NCBI GenBank assembly: GCA_963791905.1
Contig: CAWBTX010000003.1
Location: 62,001 to 126,000, forward strand
Origin: Gaiellasilicea sp963791905
GTDB taxonomy: Bacteria; Actinomycetota; Thermoleophilia; Gaiellales; Gaiellaceae
DNA length: 64,000 bases
Reading direction: 5' to 3'
Below are positions 35,947-43,020 of this stretch, piece after piece. Every line of letters begins with the position of its first letter. The first letter of the stretch is position 1. Below the pieces are notes generated by a model. That model saw only the letters and a list, made by a program, of their open reading frames with translations, was not told where the DNA came from and did no database searches. A program made the position numbers and the translations under genes.

Positions 35947-36366
35947 TTGCCTCAGGCCGGGTACATCGACCACATCGGGATTGGCGTTCCGGATCTCGTC
36001 GCGGCCAAGGAGTACTACGACGAACTGATGGCCGTCCTCGGGCTCCGCGAATGGTTCGACACGGGCCCTGGAGGACCACTCAACTACGGGCCTGACGGTG
36101 GCCAGGGCTCGCAGCTCTTCTTCTACCTGGCAGACGAACCGGGGACCTACTCGCGCCGCGAAACGGGCCTCCATCACCTCGCGTTCCTGGTCGCGAGCCG
36201 CGCGGTCGTCCGAGAAGCACACGAGTGGGCTCGTGCACGCGACGCCGTCGTCCTCAACGAACCCGGCGAGTTTCCCCAGTACGGGCCGCACTGTTTTGCG
36301 ACCTACTGGCTCGATCCGCACGGAATCAAGCTCGAGGCGGTCTGCCACACCCCCGAAGAGGCCTAG
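35947..36366 (+). CDS. VOC (glyoxalase/bleomycin-resistance fold) protein
   Basis: 139 aa. Start is TTG 35947, decided by the strong AAGGAGG ribosome site 8 bases upstream; no ATG is available. Two beta-alpha-beta-beta-beta modules are visible: YIDHIGIGVPDLVAAKEYYDELMAVLGL and TGLHHLAFLVASRAVVREAHEWA. Metal-ligand candidates are His in IDHIG, His in LHHLAF and Glu in KLEAVCHTP. Substrate is unknown; members are dioxygenases, isomerases or drug-binding proteins. It lies across a 310-base gap from the divergent monooxygenase and may share its regulation. Confidence 0.84.
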   Translation: MPQAGYIDHIGIGVPDLVAAKEYYDELMAVLGLREWFDTGPGGPLNYGPDGGQGSQLFFYLADEPGTYSRRETGLHHLAFLVASRAVVREAHEWARARDAVVLNEPGEFPQYGPHCFATYWLDPHGIKLEAVCHTPEEA

Positions 36367-36453
36367 GCCTGCTCAGCGACGTGCGCGGTATTCCTCGCGC
36401 GCGCGTCGACACCGTGCTTCGAGCATGGTGGACTGCCGCGTTATGCTCTCGCC

Positions 36454-36828
36454 GTGTTCGGCGTGGCGGCACGGGTCAGAGCGGTAAAGAATCGCACGCG
36501 TTCGCTCGTGCAGCTGAACCTCGAGCTGGCGATGCTCGAGGGGAAACAGAAGGCAACGGCGGTCGGGATCGCAGGAGGTCTCCTGGCCCTTGCCGGCGTC
36601 CTGGTCGCCTATGCGATCGGCTTCACCTTTGCCGCGATCGCGGCAGGGCTCAGCGAGGCCCTTTCGCTGTGGCTGTCGCTGCTCATCGTGGCGGTGGCTC
36701 TCTTTCTCCTCGCGGGGCTCGCCGGGTTCCTGGCGATGCGCTCCGCGCGCAAGGCCTCGCCCCCGAAGCCCGAGCAGGCGCTCGAGGAGGCAGCGCGCAC
36801 GGTCGAGACGCTGCAGAGCCATGTCTGA
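36454..36828 (+). CDS. Holin-like phage_holin_3 / DUF1469 membrane protein
   Basis: 124 aa from GTG 36454. An amphipathic N-terminal region (VRAVKNRTRSLVQLNLELAMLEGKQKA) precedes two long hydrophobic helices (GIAGGLLALAGVLVAYAIGFTFAAIAAGL and LWLSLLIVAVALFLLAGLAGFLAM), then a short charged tail, which is the actinobacterial putative holin (DUF1469) layout. In spite of the name, such chromosomal proteins are not linked to phage here. The end overlaps the next small gene by 8 bases and the two make a conserved-looking pair (DUF1469 plus DUF3618). Confidence 0.78.
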   Translation: MFGVAARVRAVKNRTRSLVQLNLELAMLEGKQKATAVGIAGGLLALAGVLVAYAIGFTFAAIAAGLSEALSLWLSLLIVAVALFLLAGLAGFLAMRSARKASPPKPEQALEEAARTVETLQSHV

Positions 36829-37021
36829 GAAGCGAGGCACGAAGGAAATCCGCGAGGAGATCGCTACCGAGCGACAGCTCCTCGACGCCGATCTCAACGC
36901 ACTGCAGGCCGAGCTCCGCTCGCTCGTTCCGTTGGTTGCAGCCGGTGTCGCGGTAGTGGCGCTCGTGTCGTTTCGCAAGAAAACGACAGCCGGCCTCCGG
37001 ATGATCTGGAAGCTCATCTAG
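36821..37021 (+). CDS. DUF3618-like small membrane protein
   Basis: 66 aa. An N-terminal acidic/basic helix (KRGTKEIREEIATERQLLDADLNALQAELRSL) matches the DUF3618 pattern (x-R-xx-I-E-xT-R-x-x-L), followed by one membrane helix (VPLVAAGVAVVALVSF) and a basic tail. ATG 36821 overlaps the DUF1469 stop. Such pairs are common in actinobacteria and are thought to associate with the membrane, with unknown role. Confidence 0.7.
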   Translation: MSEKRGTKEIREEIATERQLLDADLNALQAELRSLVPLVAAGVAVVALVSFRKKTTAGLRMIWKLI

Positions 37022-37090
37022 CCTCGGACGACGACTTGTCCTCTGGAAAGGACACGATCGGGTCTATCCGTTCGGCGGGGCGCAGACGGC

Positions 37091-37303
37091 ATGCTGGGCC
37101 GCGTGAAGTTGGGCACCAAGCTGAGATTGCAGGGCACCGACGGCGACGACGTCGGGATCGCTCATGCGCCGGCGCCGGTCGAGCGAGGCGACGTGCTCGC
37201 GCTCGCGGACGGGTCGATCTGGCGCGTGGTCGACCTGATCGACCTCGGCCTCGGCAACACCGCCCGCGTGATCGACATGCTCTGCATGGTCGAACCCGCC
37301 TAG
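37091..37303 (+). CDS. Small hypothetical protein
   Basis: 70 aa from ATG 37091 (MLGRVKLGTKLRLQGTDGDDVGIAHAPAP). No family recognised. It alternates short beta-like stretches (VLALADGSIWRVVDLIDLG) and ends in LCMVEPA, suggesting a small beta-barrel-type fold. Codon use is in keeping with coding sequence, with mostly G or C at third positions. It is the last gene before the tRNA-Glu fragment that marks the island edge. Confidence 0.5.
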   Translation: MLGRVKLGTKLRLQGTDGDDVGIAHAPAPVERGDVLALADGSIWRVVDLIDLGLGNTARVIDMLCMVEPA

Positions 37304-37389
37304 CGCCGCGGGCCTTCGGTCAGTAGCGGTGCGGCGGCCCCGACGGCGGCGACGCGAGCGAATCGGCCGCAAACCCGTATGGCTACCGC

Positions 37390-37436
37390 GATGCCCCCAG
37401 CGGGATTCGAACCCGCGCTACCACCTTGAAAGGGTG
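37390..37436 (-). repeat. 3' fragment of tRNA-Glu (47 bp direct repeat, putative att site)
   Basis: These 47 bases are identical to 40014-40060, which is the 3' half of the intact tRNA-Glu plus two bases beyond it. It keeps the T-arm, variable loop and 3' side of the anticodon arm, and then diverges, so it cannot form a tRNA. Same orientation as the intact gene. Confidence 0.9.
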
Positions 37437-37587
37437 CGCCGACGGTTCCGCGTCGAGTCGCGCGAAGTCACGCAAAGCCCGATGAACACTGGCTCTGCGG
37501 CCGATCCGCGGAGCTCGTGCCGCATGGCTCCGAAGGCCGGCTCGGGCACGTTTGGGGCATGAATAGGGCACGGCAAACGCTGGGCGG

Positions 37588-37772
37588 TCACGCGTCGCTG
37601 AACTCGCGCGACCAGCACTCCGGGCAGAAGACCGCGACCTCGTCCGGCTCCTCCTCCTCGAGCAGGTCGACGGCCAGCTTGGCCTTCCAGCCTTCGCCGT
37701 CCTCGCTCGTCACGCCGCACTCGATGCAGACCAGGGACCACGCGGCGGCGATCGTACGCCCACCGTCATCAT
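37588..37772 (-). CDS. Small zinc-ribbon protein, start uncertain
   Basis: The frame ending at TGA 37588 reads WSLVCIECGVTSEDGEGW, KAKLAVDLLEEEEPD and EVAVFCPECWSREFSDA: two CxxC pairs around a short acidic middle, the pattern of small zinc-ribbon proteins in this group of bacteria. In that frame no ATG, GTG or TTG precedes; an ATC at 37779 has GGGGAGG upstream, while ATGs at 37772 and 37769 with the same ribosome site are one frame out (MMTVGVRS). Either an indel lies near 37760 or the start is unusual. The size would be about 58-60 aa. Function is unknown. Confidence 0.5.
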
Positions 37773-37816
37773 TCCGGATGCTCCTCCCCGACGACGGCTG
37801 AGTGCCCTGAGAACGA

Positions 37817-37843
37817 GGAAGGCCCGCCGACGACGGGCCTTCC
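37817..37843 (-). terminator. Terminator-like hairpin after the collagen-like gene
   Basis: A perfect 10 bp stem GGAAGGCCCG / CGGGCCTTCC with a 7-base loop lies 24 bases beyond the stop of the minus-strand collagen-like gene. On the minus strand it is followed by TCGTTC, a weak T-rich tail. Confidence 0.6.
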
Positions 37844-37867
37844 CCCTCTCGATGTGCGTCTTGTTGC

Positions 37868-38452
37868 TTAGGGTGCCGCGCAGATCGCGGTCGCTCGGAT
37901 CGTGACCGGGATCGAGGTGGTGTTGGCGACGATGATGAACCACTCGTTGAGGGCGCCGTAGCCCTGCGAGCCGCCGATATTGGCGATCGAGACGAAGAAG
38001 CCGCCAGCGATCACCTGCGTTCCGGTCGGGCAGCCGGCGCGCGCCTGGCCGACCTCGCCCGCAGGCACGTTCACATCGGCGCCGGTGATATAGGAGAGCT
38101 TCGCTGGGTTGAAGCCGCCTGCCGGGCCGGCCGGGCCCTGGCCGCCGTTGGCACCGGCCGGACCCATGAAGCCCTGGATGCCCTGCGGGCCAGCCGGACC
38201 TGCCGGGCCAGCGGGGCCCGCGGGGCCGGTCGCGCCGCGAGTTCCGATTCCCATCTCGCCCGCCGGGCCACGCTGGCCCTTGAGCGCGAGCTTCGTGGAC
38301 GGGGCGAGATCAACCATCTTGATCGTGCCGTTGGCGATCTGGTTGCTCGTGATTAGTGCCGTCGTGCCTGCCACTGCCGTCCCGCTCAGCGCGATGGCGA
38401 GCGCGATCATCGCGACGATCATCGCAGGCGAAAAACGCCTTCCTTTCAACAT
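37868..38452 (-). CDS. Secreted collagen-like (Gly-X-Y repeat) protein
   Basis: 194 aa. A signal-peptide-like start (MLKGRRFSPAMIVAMIALAIALSGTAVAG) is followed by a short linker with NQIANGTIKMVDLAPSTKLALKG and then about 18 Gly-X-Y triplets (GQRGPAGEMGIGTRGATG, GPAGPAGPAGPAGPQGIQG), ending in a ~75-residue globular C-terminal domain containing two cysteines (RAGCPTGTQ and TAICAAP). This domain order is common among actinobacterial secreted collagen-like proteins of unknown role, perhaps adhesion or surface structure. It is followed by a clean hairpin and lies divergent from the secreted protein at 38813. Both sit in the putative tRNA-Glu element. Confidence 0.85.
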   Translation of the reverse strand: MLKGRRFSPAMIVAMIALAIALSGTAVAGTTALITSNQIANGTIKMVDLAPSTKLALKGQRGPAGEMGIGTRGATGPAGPAGPAGPAGPQGIQGFMGPAGANGGQGPAGPAGGFNPAKLSYITGADVNVPAGEVGQARAGCPTGTQVIAGGFFVSIANIGGSQGYGALNEWFIIVANTTSIPVTIRATAICAAP

Positions 38453-38544
38453 CTTGAGAGTCCTTTCGGTGTCCGCAGTAACCCGACGTCCTTATGCCGG
38501 CAGGTTCGACCGCGGCAGAGTATTGGTCGCCAGACACCCGGTCG

Positions 38545-38564
38545 TATCACCCACTTGGGTGATA
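38545..38564. promoter_or_regulatory. Perfect 20 bp palindrome in the 360 bp divergent gap
   Basis: The arms TATCACCCA and TGGGTGATA are exact, with two central bases. The site is 93 bases from the start of the collagen-like gene and 249 from that of the secreted protein. The rest of 38453-38812 shows a G-rich tract (GGCGGGGGCGGCGGCGG, 38565-38581) and weak ORFs without homology; I see no gene in it. Confidence 0.5.
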
Positions 38565-38812
38565 GGCGGGGGCGGCGGCGGTGGCTGCGCCGGCCGATCC
38601 TTGGCCTACCGGTTCGGCCCCCCGAGCGGCTTTGCCCCGATCATGGGACACTCCTGCTTGTGGCCGAACTGGCCCAGCCTGCGACGCTCGAGGCGCTCCG
38701 CCGGACGGCTCGACGCGCTCGAGGCTGCGCTCGAGCAGGCCGCCGAGGACGCGGCCGACAACGTCTAGGGCACTAGTGAGTAGCATTCTGGGGACGACCA
38801 GGAGAGTGGCCA

Positions 38813-39910
38813 ATGAACATCCGCCAGGTGGCGGGAACGGTCGCGATCGGCGTGTCGGCACTTGCTGCGACGGCCGCAGTGGCGGCGCAGCACCTCGCGA
38901 CCGCCGCGATCTCCGCGTCGGCGCCTGCTAACACAGCCTCAGTAGCGGCGCAGCAACCCGCGGCGGCCGATCACCTCTGGTTCCGACTCGACCCGGTCTC
39001 GCTGGGCGGCGGCTGGAAGCTCCGCGCCAACGCCACCTCGCCGGACTACTACCTGACTTCGCCGTCCACCGTCCCCGTGACGCCGGCCGAGATCATCAGC
39101 GTAGCCCTCGATCGCCGACTCTCCCGCCGGGCGGACGAGTCGCACGTCGCCGCCCTGCACCTCGCGGAAGCGAGCATCGCCTTCGACGGACGTGACGGCC
39201 GCTGGGCTACGCGCGGGACCTCGCCTCAGACCGGCGGGTCGCCTCTTGTCGAGAGGTGGCTCGCGGTGGACATGACGATCAAGGCCGTCGGCGAGCCAGA
39301 GCAACTCGGCCCGGGCGAATACCTCCCGTGGAGCTGCCATGGGCCGTCGCTGGCGCGGGTGCGTGTGACGTTGACGGGCAGCTTCGCGCTTCGCACGGGC
39401 ATGGAGACCTTCAAAACGATCCGACGCACGCGCCTCACAGGCACGATCACCTACAACCAGGGCGGGCCTCTCGAATGCGGCCAACCGGCGCCGACGACGT
39501 GCGAACCAACGACGTATCTGTCGTCTCAGTACGACACGCTCGCGTCATCATCGCGCGGCATCAACGCCTTCCTCTACATCGACCGCGGGCGGCGATTCCT
39601 CTCGCTGCAGGTCAGAGACCGGACCGGATGGACGCACATCATGGCGCTCCACGAACTCGACGTCCTCAGCGGAGAGCTGCCCACGATCCGCGGCCGGCTG
39701 CCGGCAAACCTCCCGCTCCGCGGCACCTTCAGCTTCGCCGCGAACGAGACAGCGGAGTCTGTCGAGAGGGCCTGCCGGACAACGACGGCCAAGGGCTTGC
39801 TCACCGGGAAATTGCGTGCCTCCTTCACCGGCTGGGGCTGGGAGGCGCGAGACTTCCTGCGCCGAGACTGGCGCCTGCACGCGACATACCGCGTCAGCGT
39901 TCCCCTCTAG
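38813..39910 (+). CDS. Secreted protein of unknown family
   Basis: 365 aa with a signal peptide (VAGTVAIGVSALAATAAVAA) at ATG 38813, which has a GGAGAG ribosome site. After an alanine-rich linker, a ~310-residue extracytoplasmic part contains beta-rich stretches (LGPGEYLPWSCHGPSLARVRVTLTGSF; TRLTGTITYNQGG; LRGTFSFAANETAESV) and several cysteines (WSCHG, LECGQPAPTTCEP, VERACRT) that may form disulfides. No domain is recognised. Composition looks less GC-biased than the core genes. It lies alone in the tRNA-Glu element and is divergent from the collagen-like gene. Confidence 0.7.
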   Translation: MNIRQVAGTVAIGVSALAATAAVAAQHLATAAISASAPANTASVAAQQPAAADHLWFRLDPVSLGGGWKLRANATSPDYYLTSPSTVPVTPAEIISVALDRRLSRRADESHVAALHLAEASIAFDGRDGRWATRGTSPQTGGSPLVERWLAVDMTIKAVGEPEQLGPGEYLPWSCHGPSLARVRVTLTGSFALRTGMETFKTIRRTRLTGTITYNQGGPLECGQPAPTTCEPTTYLSSQYDTLASSSRGINAFLYIDRGRRFLSLQVRDRTGWTHIMALHELDVLSGELPTIRGRLPANLPLRGTFSFAANETAESVERACRTTTAKGLLTGKLRASFTGWGWEARDFLRRDWRLHATYRVSVPL

Positions 39911-40015
39911 GTCGCGGTGGGACGACGTTTGGGGCACTAGTGGGGCACGACGCCGAGACCGACGGGAGAGCCGAGCAGCTCGCAATCTCGCATGAGCCCT
40001 AGGTTTGCGCGCGGA

Positions 40016-40088
40016 TGCCCCCAGCGGGATTCGAACCCGCGCTACCACCTTGAAAGGGTGGCGACCTAGGCCGCTAGTCGATGGGGGC
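40016..40088 (-). tRNA. tRNA-Glu (anticodon TTC)
   Basis: On the minus strand the 73 nt form acceptor stem GCCCCCA/TGGGGGC, D-arm, anticodon stem CCACC/GGTGG around CTTTCAA, and T-arm GCGGGTTCGAATCCCGC, with no encoded CCA. Its 3' half is duplicated at 37390-37436, consistent with use as an integration target. Confidence 0.95.
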
Positions 40089-40134
40089 GGTCGGGTGAGG
40101 ATAGCCTTCCGGCCTCGACGCTAGGCTGCGGCGC

Positions 40135-40611
40135 GTGGACGTCCAGGACGCCGCCTGCCCTCCCTCGCCGATCAACGAGCCGGCGGGCTCTCCCGCGCTC
40201 GCGATCCCGGCTGCACTCGCCGCGGCGATCGCGGGCGGCATCGCCTGGGCCCTGATCGTCAAGTGGACGGGGTACGAGATCGGCATCGCCGCCTGGGGCA
40301 TCGGGTTCCTCACCGGCACCGCGGTTGTCTTCGCGACGCGCGGGGGCAAGGGGCCGGTGCTGCAGGCGATCGCGATCGTGTCCGCCCTCCTCGGGATCCT
40401 GCTCGGCAAGTACCTCGGCTACGCGTTCGACATCCAGGAGCAGGCCGAGGAGGTCGGTGCCAGCATCGGCCTCTTCTCGAGCGACATGCGGACGTTCTTC
40501 CGCGAGGACATCGAGCACGTCTTCGGGCTCTTCGACCTGCTCTGGGTCGGCTTCGCCGTCTACACGGCCTGGCGGGTGCCGCAACCGGCACCCGCCAAGT
40601 CAGTCAGCTAG
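40135..40611 (+). CDS. Small integral membrane protein of unknown function
   Basis: 158 aa from GTG 40135. Three to four hydrophobic helices can be seen (AIPAALAAAIAGGIAWALIV, IGIAAWGIGFLTGTAVVFAT, VLQAIAIVSALLGILLGKYLGYAF, VFGLFDLLWVGFAVYTAW). The start is polar and cysteine-containing (MDVQDAACPPSP). The charged part between helices 3 and 4 (EQAEEVGASIGLFSSDMRTFFREDIEHV) is probably cytoplasmic. It begins 47 bases from tRNA-Glu on the opposite strand and converges with msrB. No family could be assigned. Confidence 0.72.
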   Translation: MDVQDAACPPSPINEPAGSPALAIPAALAAAIAGGIAWALIVKWTGYEIGIAAWGIGFLTGTAVVFATRGGKGPVLQAIAIVSALLGILLGKYLGYAFDIQEQAEEVGASIGLFSSDMRTFFREDIEHVFGLFDLLWVGFAVYTAWRVPQPAPAKSVS

Positions 40612-40624
40612 ATCTCGGCGACGC

Positions 40625-41020
40625 CTATGACCGCTCCAGGTCGAGCGCGCAGGAGTTGATGCAGTAGCGCTGCCCGGTCGGCGCGGGGCCGTCCGGGAAG
40701 ACATGGCCGAGGTGGCCGCCGCACGCAGCGCACATAACCTCGGTGCGGACCATCCCGTAACTGGAGTCCGTCTCGGTGACGACGCTCTCGAGCGCGGCCG
40801 GCTCGACGAAGCTCGGCCAGCCCGTGCCCGAGTCGAACTTGGCGTTGGAGCGGAACAGCTCCGCACCGCAGCCGGCGCAACGGTAGACGCCGGCGTCCTT
40901 CGTGTCGTGGTACTCGCCGGTGAAAGCGCGCTCCGTGCCCTTCCGCCGCAGCACCTCGTACTGCTCCGGCGTGAGCTCCGCGCGCCAGTCGGCGTCGGAC
41001 TTCTGGATTTTTGTAGTCAT
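40625..41020 (-). CDS. msrB: Peptide-methionine (R)-S-oxide reductase
   Basis: 131 aa from ATG 41020 (GTG 41026 is an alternative). It repairs R-methionine sulfoxide in proteins with thioredoxin. Family features are complete: ADWRAELTPEQYEVLRRKGTERAFTGEY, zinc CAGCG and CAACGGHLGHVF, GTGWPSF, and catalytic cysteine in RYCINSCALDLE. The residue at the usual Ser/Asn after INS is Cys, which could help resolve the sulfenic acid. The gene is convergent with the small membrane protein. A neighbouring hemolysin III-like gene is on the same strand, 35 bases away. Confidence 0.95.
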   Translation of the reverse strand: MTTKIQKSDADWRAELTPEQYEVLRRKGTERAFTGEYHDTKDAGVYRCAGCGAELFRSNAKFDSGTGWPSFVEPAALESVVTETDSSYGMVRTEVMCAACGGHLGHVFPDGPAPTGQRYCINSCALDLERS

Positions 41021-41055
41021 GGGCACAGGGTATCGACCCCTTTCTTACGCCCCCG

Positions 41056-41708
41056 TTACGCGTCGGGTAAGACGAACGCAGCCAGGGCGACGAAGTGCGT
41101 CGCGGCCGCGGCGATGACGAAGAGGTGGAAGATCTCGTGGTACCCGAACACGGCGGGGGCCGGGTTCGGGCGCTTCAACGCATAGGCGAGGGCGCCGAGC
41201 GTATAGAGGCCGCCGCCGACGAAACCAGCACGGCCGGAGCGATACCGACGTCGAAGAGCTGCGGCACCGCCATCACGCCGACCCAGCCGAGCGCGAGGAA
41301 GACGAGCGTCGTCAGCCACGTCGGCGCATCCACCCAGACCAGGTTGAGCAAGAGGCCGGCCGCCGCGCCGCTCCAGACGACGATCAGGATCGCGTTCGCG
41401 ATCGCGCCCTCGAACGCGAGCAGCGCGAAGGGCGTGTATGTGCCCGCGATCAACAGCAGGATCGTGGAGTGGTCGAGCCGGCGCATCCACTTCCGCACCC
41501 GCGAGGAGCGCCAGTTGACCCGGTGGTAGAGCGCGCTGACGCCGAACATCGCCGCGAGGGCGAACGCGTAGATCCACATCGCGAGCCTCCCGCGCCCCGA
41601 GTCGGCGAGGACGACGAGTACGGCGCCGGCCGCCACTGCGGCGAAGAAGGCGTACTGGTGAAAGACGCCGCGCAACCGCGGCCGTTCGGCCACATTCATT
41701 ACGGGCAT
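41056..41708 (-). CDS. Hemolysin III / PAQR family membrane protein, one-base frameshift near 41222
   Basis: ATG 41708 opens MPVMNVAERPRLRGVFHQYAFFAAV; seven helices are predicted. Conserved points are SALYHRVNW, LDHSTILLLIAGTYTPFALL and, after the frame change, GYHEIFHLFVIAAAATHFVALA near the end, which carry the metal-binding histidines of the PAQR fold. The length 653 nt is 3n+2, so one base is missing near GIAPAVLV. Repaired length is about 217 aa, right for this family. The function in bacteria is unclear. Nothing else indicates decay, so a sequencing error or a recent mutation is likely. Confidence 0.83.
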
Positions 41709-41722
41709 GATGACGGAGAATT

Positions 41723-41795
41723 GGGCCGTTAGCTCAGTTGGTAGAGCAGGGGACTTTTAATCCCAAGGTCGTTGGTTCGATCCCAACACGGCCCA
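41723..41795 (+). tRNA. tRNA-Lys (anticodon TTT)
   Basis: 73 nt cloverleaf on the plus strand: GGGCCGT/ACGGCCC acceptor, D-arm TAGCTCAGTTGGTAGAGC, anticodon region GGGGACTTTTAATCCC, and T-arm GTTGGTTCGATCCCAAC. It starts 15 bases from the hemolysin III start on the opposite strand. No CCA is encoded. Confidence 0.95.
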
Positions 41796-41871
41796 TAACC
41801 GCGGCGTGTCGTAAATGACACAAACGGGTCTTCACCCGAATCCGGGAGTTGTTCGATCGTGTGCCCCTGAG

Positions 41872-41902
41872 ACGCTCCCACTGCGGCAGCCAGTGGGGGC
41901 GT
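41872..41902. terminator. Hairpin in the gap after tRNA-Lys
   Basis: A 12 bp stem, ACGCTCCCACTG pairing with CAGTGGGGGCGT (one T-G pair), with a 7-base loop. It follows tRNA-Lys by 76 bases and is followed by TTCTC rather than a T-run, so it may be a processing or termination signal. The rest of 41796-42107 holds no recognisable gene. Confidence 0.5.
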
Positions 41903-42107
41903 TCTCACATCAGTCCGGCCCGAGCGTCGTCTGCACGATGGTTGTTTGGGGGGCAACTCGAGTCGGCGCTCGGGCCGTGCTGCTCGCGGCTTGGAAGTGC
42001 GTGTGGCGTTCGCCGAGGCAGGTTTCCGCTTGCCGAGGGCGAAATCCCCTCCAAATCTGCGGGTTTCTGCAGTTTCGCATGCGGCCGAACGGAGCTACAT
42101 TCCAGTG

Positions 42108-42890
42108 ATGCAGCAGGCCTGGAGCGCGTTTCTGGGCACGCCGGGATCGGGGCACGGCGTCCAGATCTACGCGCGGGACGGGGAGCTGGCCGACTCGGTC
42201 GTCTCGTACGTCGCTGCCGGCTGGCTGCGCGACGAGCCCGCGGTGCTCGTCGCGACACCCGACCACGTCGAGCTCTTCCAGGAAGGGCTCCACTCGCTCG
42301 GCTGGGACCCTGACGAGCTCGCCGACCGCGGCCTGCTGGTGTGGGTCGACGCCGAGGAGACATTGCGCAGGATCGACGCGAACGGCGGACTGTCGCGCGC
42401 CGGCTTCGACACGGTCGTGGACGGCCTCTTCGACCGCGTCGCGGGACCCGAGGGCGGGCGGGCGCGGGTCTTCGGCGAGATGGTCGACCTGCTCAGCCGC
42501 CAGGGCCGACTCGACGAGGCGATGGCGCTCGAGGAAATGTGGATCGAGGCGGGGCAGCACCGCCGCTTCTCCCTCCTTTGCGGCTACTGCCTCGACGTCT
42601 TCGACCGCGAGGCGCAGGCGGGACCATTGCCGCCGGTCTGCGCACACCACTCGCACGTGCTGCCGGCGCAGAAGTACGCCCGCTTCGCGCGCTGCGTCGA
42701 TCGCGCGCTCGACGAGGTGCTCGGCCCCCGCGAGGCCGGCCGGATCTACATGGTCCTCGGCAAGCAGATTCAGCAGGAACACGTCCCCGCGGCGCAGCTC
42801 ATCCTGATGTGGGTCAGCAGCAACATGCCGATCCTCGCCGAGCGCATCCTCGAGTCCGCACGCACGCTCTACCTCGCCGAAGCCGCCTGA
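42108..42890 (+). CDS. MEDS (DcmR-type sensory) domain protein
   Basis: 260 aa from ATG 42108. Sequence GSGHGVQIYARDGELADSVVSYVAAGWLRDEPAVLVATPDHVELFQEGL, then LVWVDAEETLRRIDANGGL and RRFSLLCGYCLDVFDREAQAG fits the MEDS domain (methanogen/methylotroph DcmR sensory). In other proteins this domain sits on histidine kinases or regulators and senses small ligands; here it stands alone. The C-terminal ~70 residues (YARFARCVDRALDEVLGPREAGRIYMVLGKQIQQEHV) are helical without a DNA-binding or kinase motif. No ribosome site is clear. A role as anti-sigma-like or signalling partner is possible but unproven. Confidence 0.8.
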   Translation: MQQAWSAFLGTPGSGHGVQIYARDGELADSVVSYVAAGWLRDEPAVLVATPDHVELFQEGLHSLGWDPDELADRGLLVWVDAEETLRRIDANGGLSRAGFDTVVDGLFDRVAGPEGGRARVFGEMVDLLSRQGRLDEAMALEEMWIEAGQHRRFSLLCGYCLDVFDREAQAGPLPPVCAHHSHVLPAQKYARFARCVDRALDEVLGPREAGRIYMVLGKQIQQEHVPAAQLILMWVSSNMPILAERILESARTLYLAEAA

Positions 42891-43020
42891 GCCGCCGCGG
42901 CGGCGGGCGCGCGTCGACTCTCAGGAAACCCGCAGTCCGCGTTCAGCCCGTTCCGACGCGGCTCCTCTGTCATGTCCCGTAGCCGGAGCACTTCCGGGAA
43001 CGCGAGCAAGGAGGAGCACC

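Larger units (their letters stand above)
37437..40013. mobile_element. Putative 2.6 kb mini-island in tRNA-Glu, without integrase
   Basis: The segment lies exactly between the intact tRNA-Glu (40016-40088, minus) and the duplicated 3' end (37390-37436), which is the geometry left when an element integrates into a tRNA 3' end. Inside are a small zinc-ribbon gene, a collagen-like secreted protein, and a 365 aa secreted protein. No recombinase, replication or toxin gene is seen. A 25 bp imperfect repeat (37548-37572 and 39925-39949; both begin ACGTTTGGGGCA) marks both ends. It may be a decayed or non-autonomous element, or an unrelated tRNA-flanked duplication. Confidence 0.6.

Noticed and set aside
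36454..37021. Prophage remnant because of a holin-like gene
   Set aside because: The DUF1469/DUF3618 pair is a usual chromosomal pair in actinobacteria and no other phage gene is near.
37390..37436. Second functional tRNA-Glu gene
   Set aside because: Only the 3' half is conserved; the 5' half and D-arm are absent.
38109..38768. 220-codon plus-strand frame rich in Pro-Gly opposite the collagen-like gene
   Set aside because: Its repeats are the complement of the Gly-X-Y triplets; the minus-strand gene has signal peptide and terminator.
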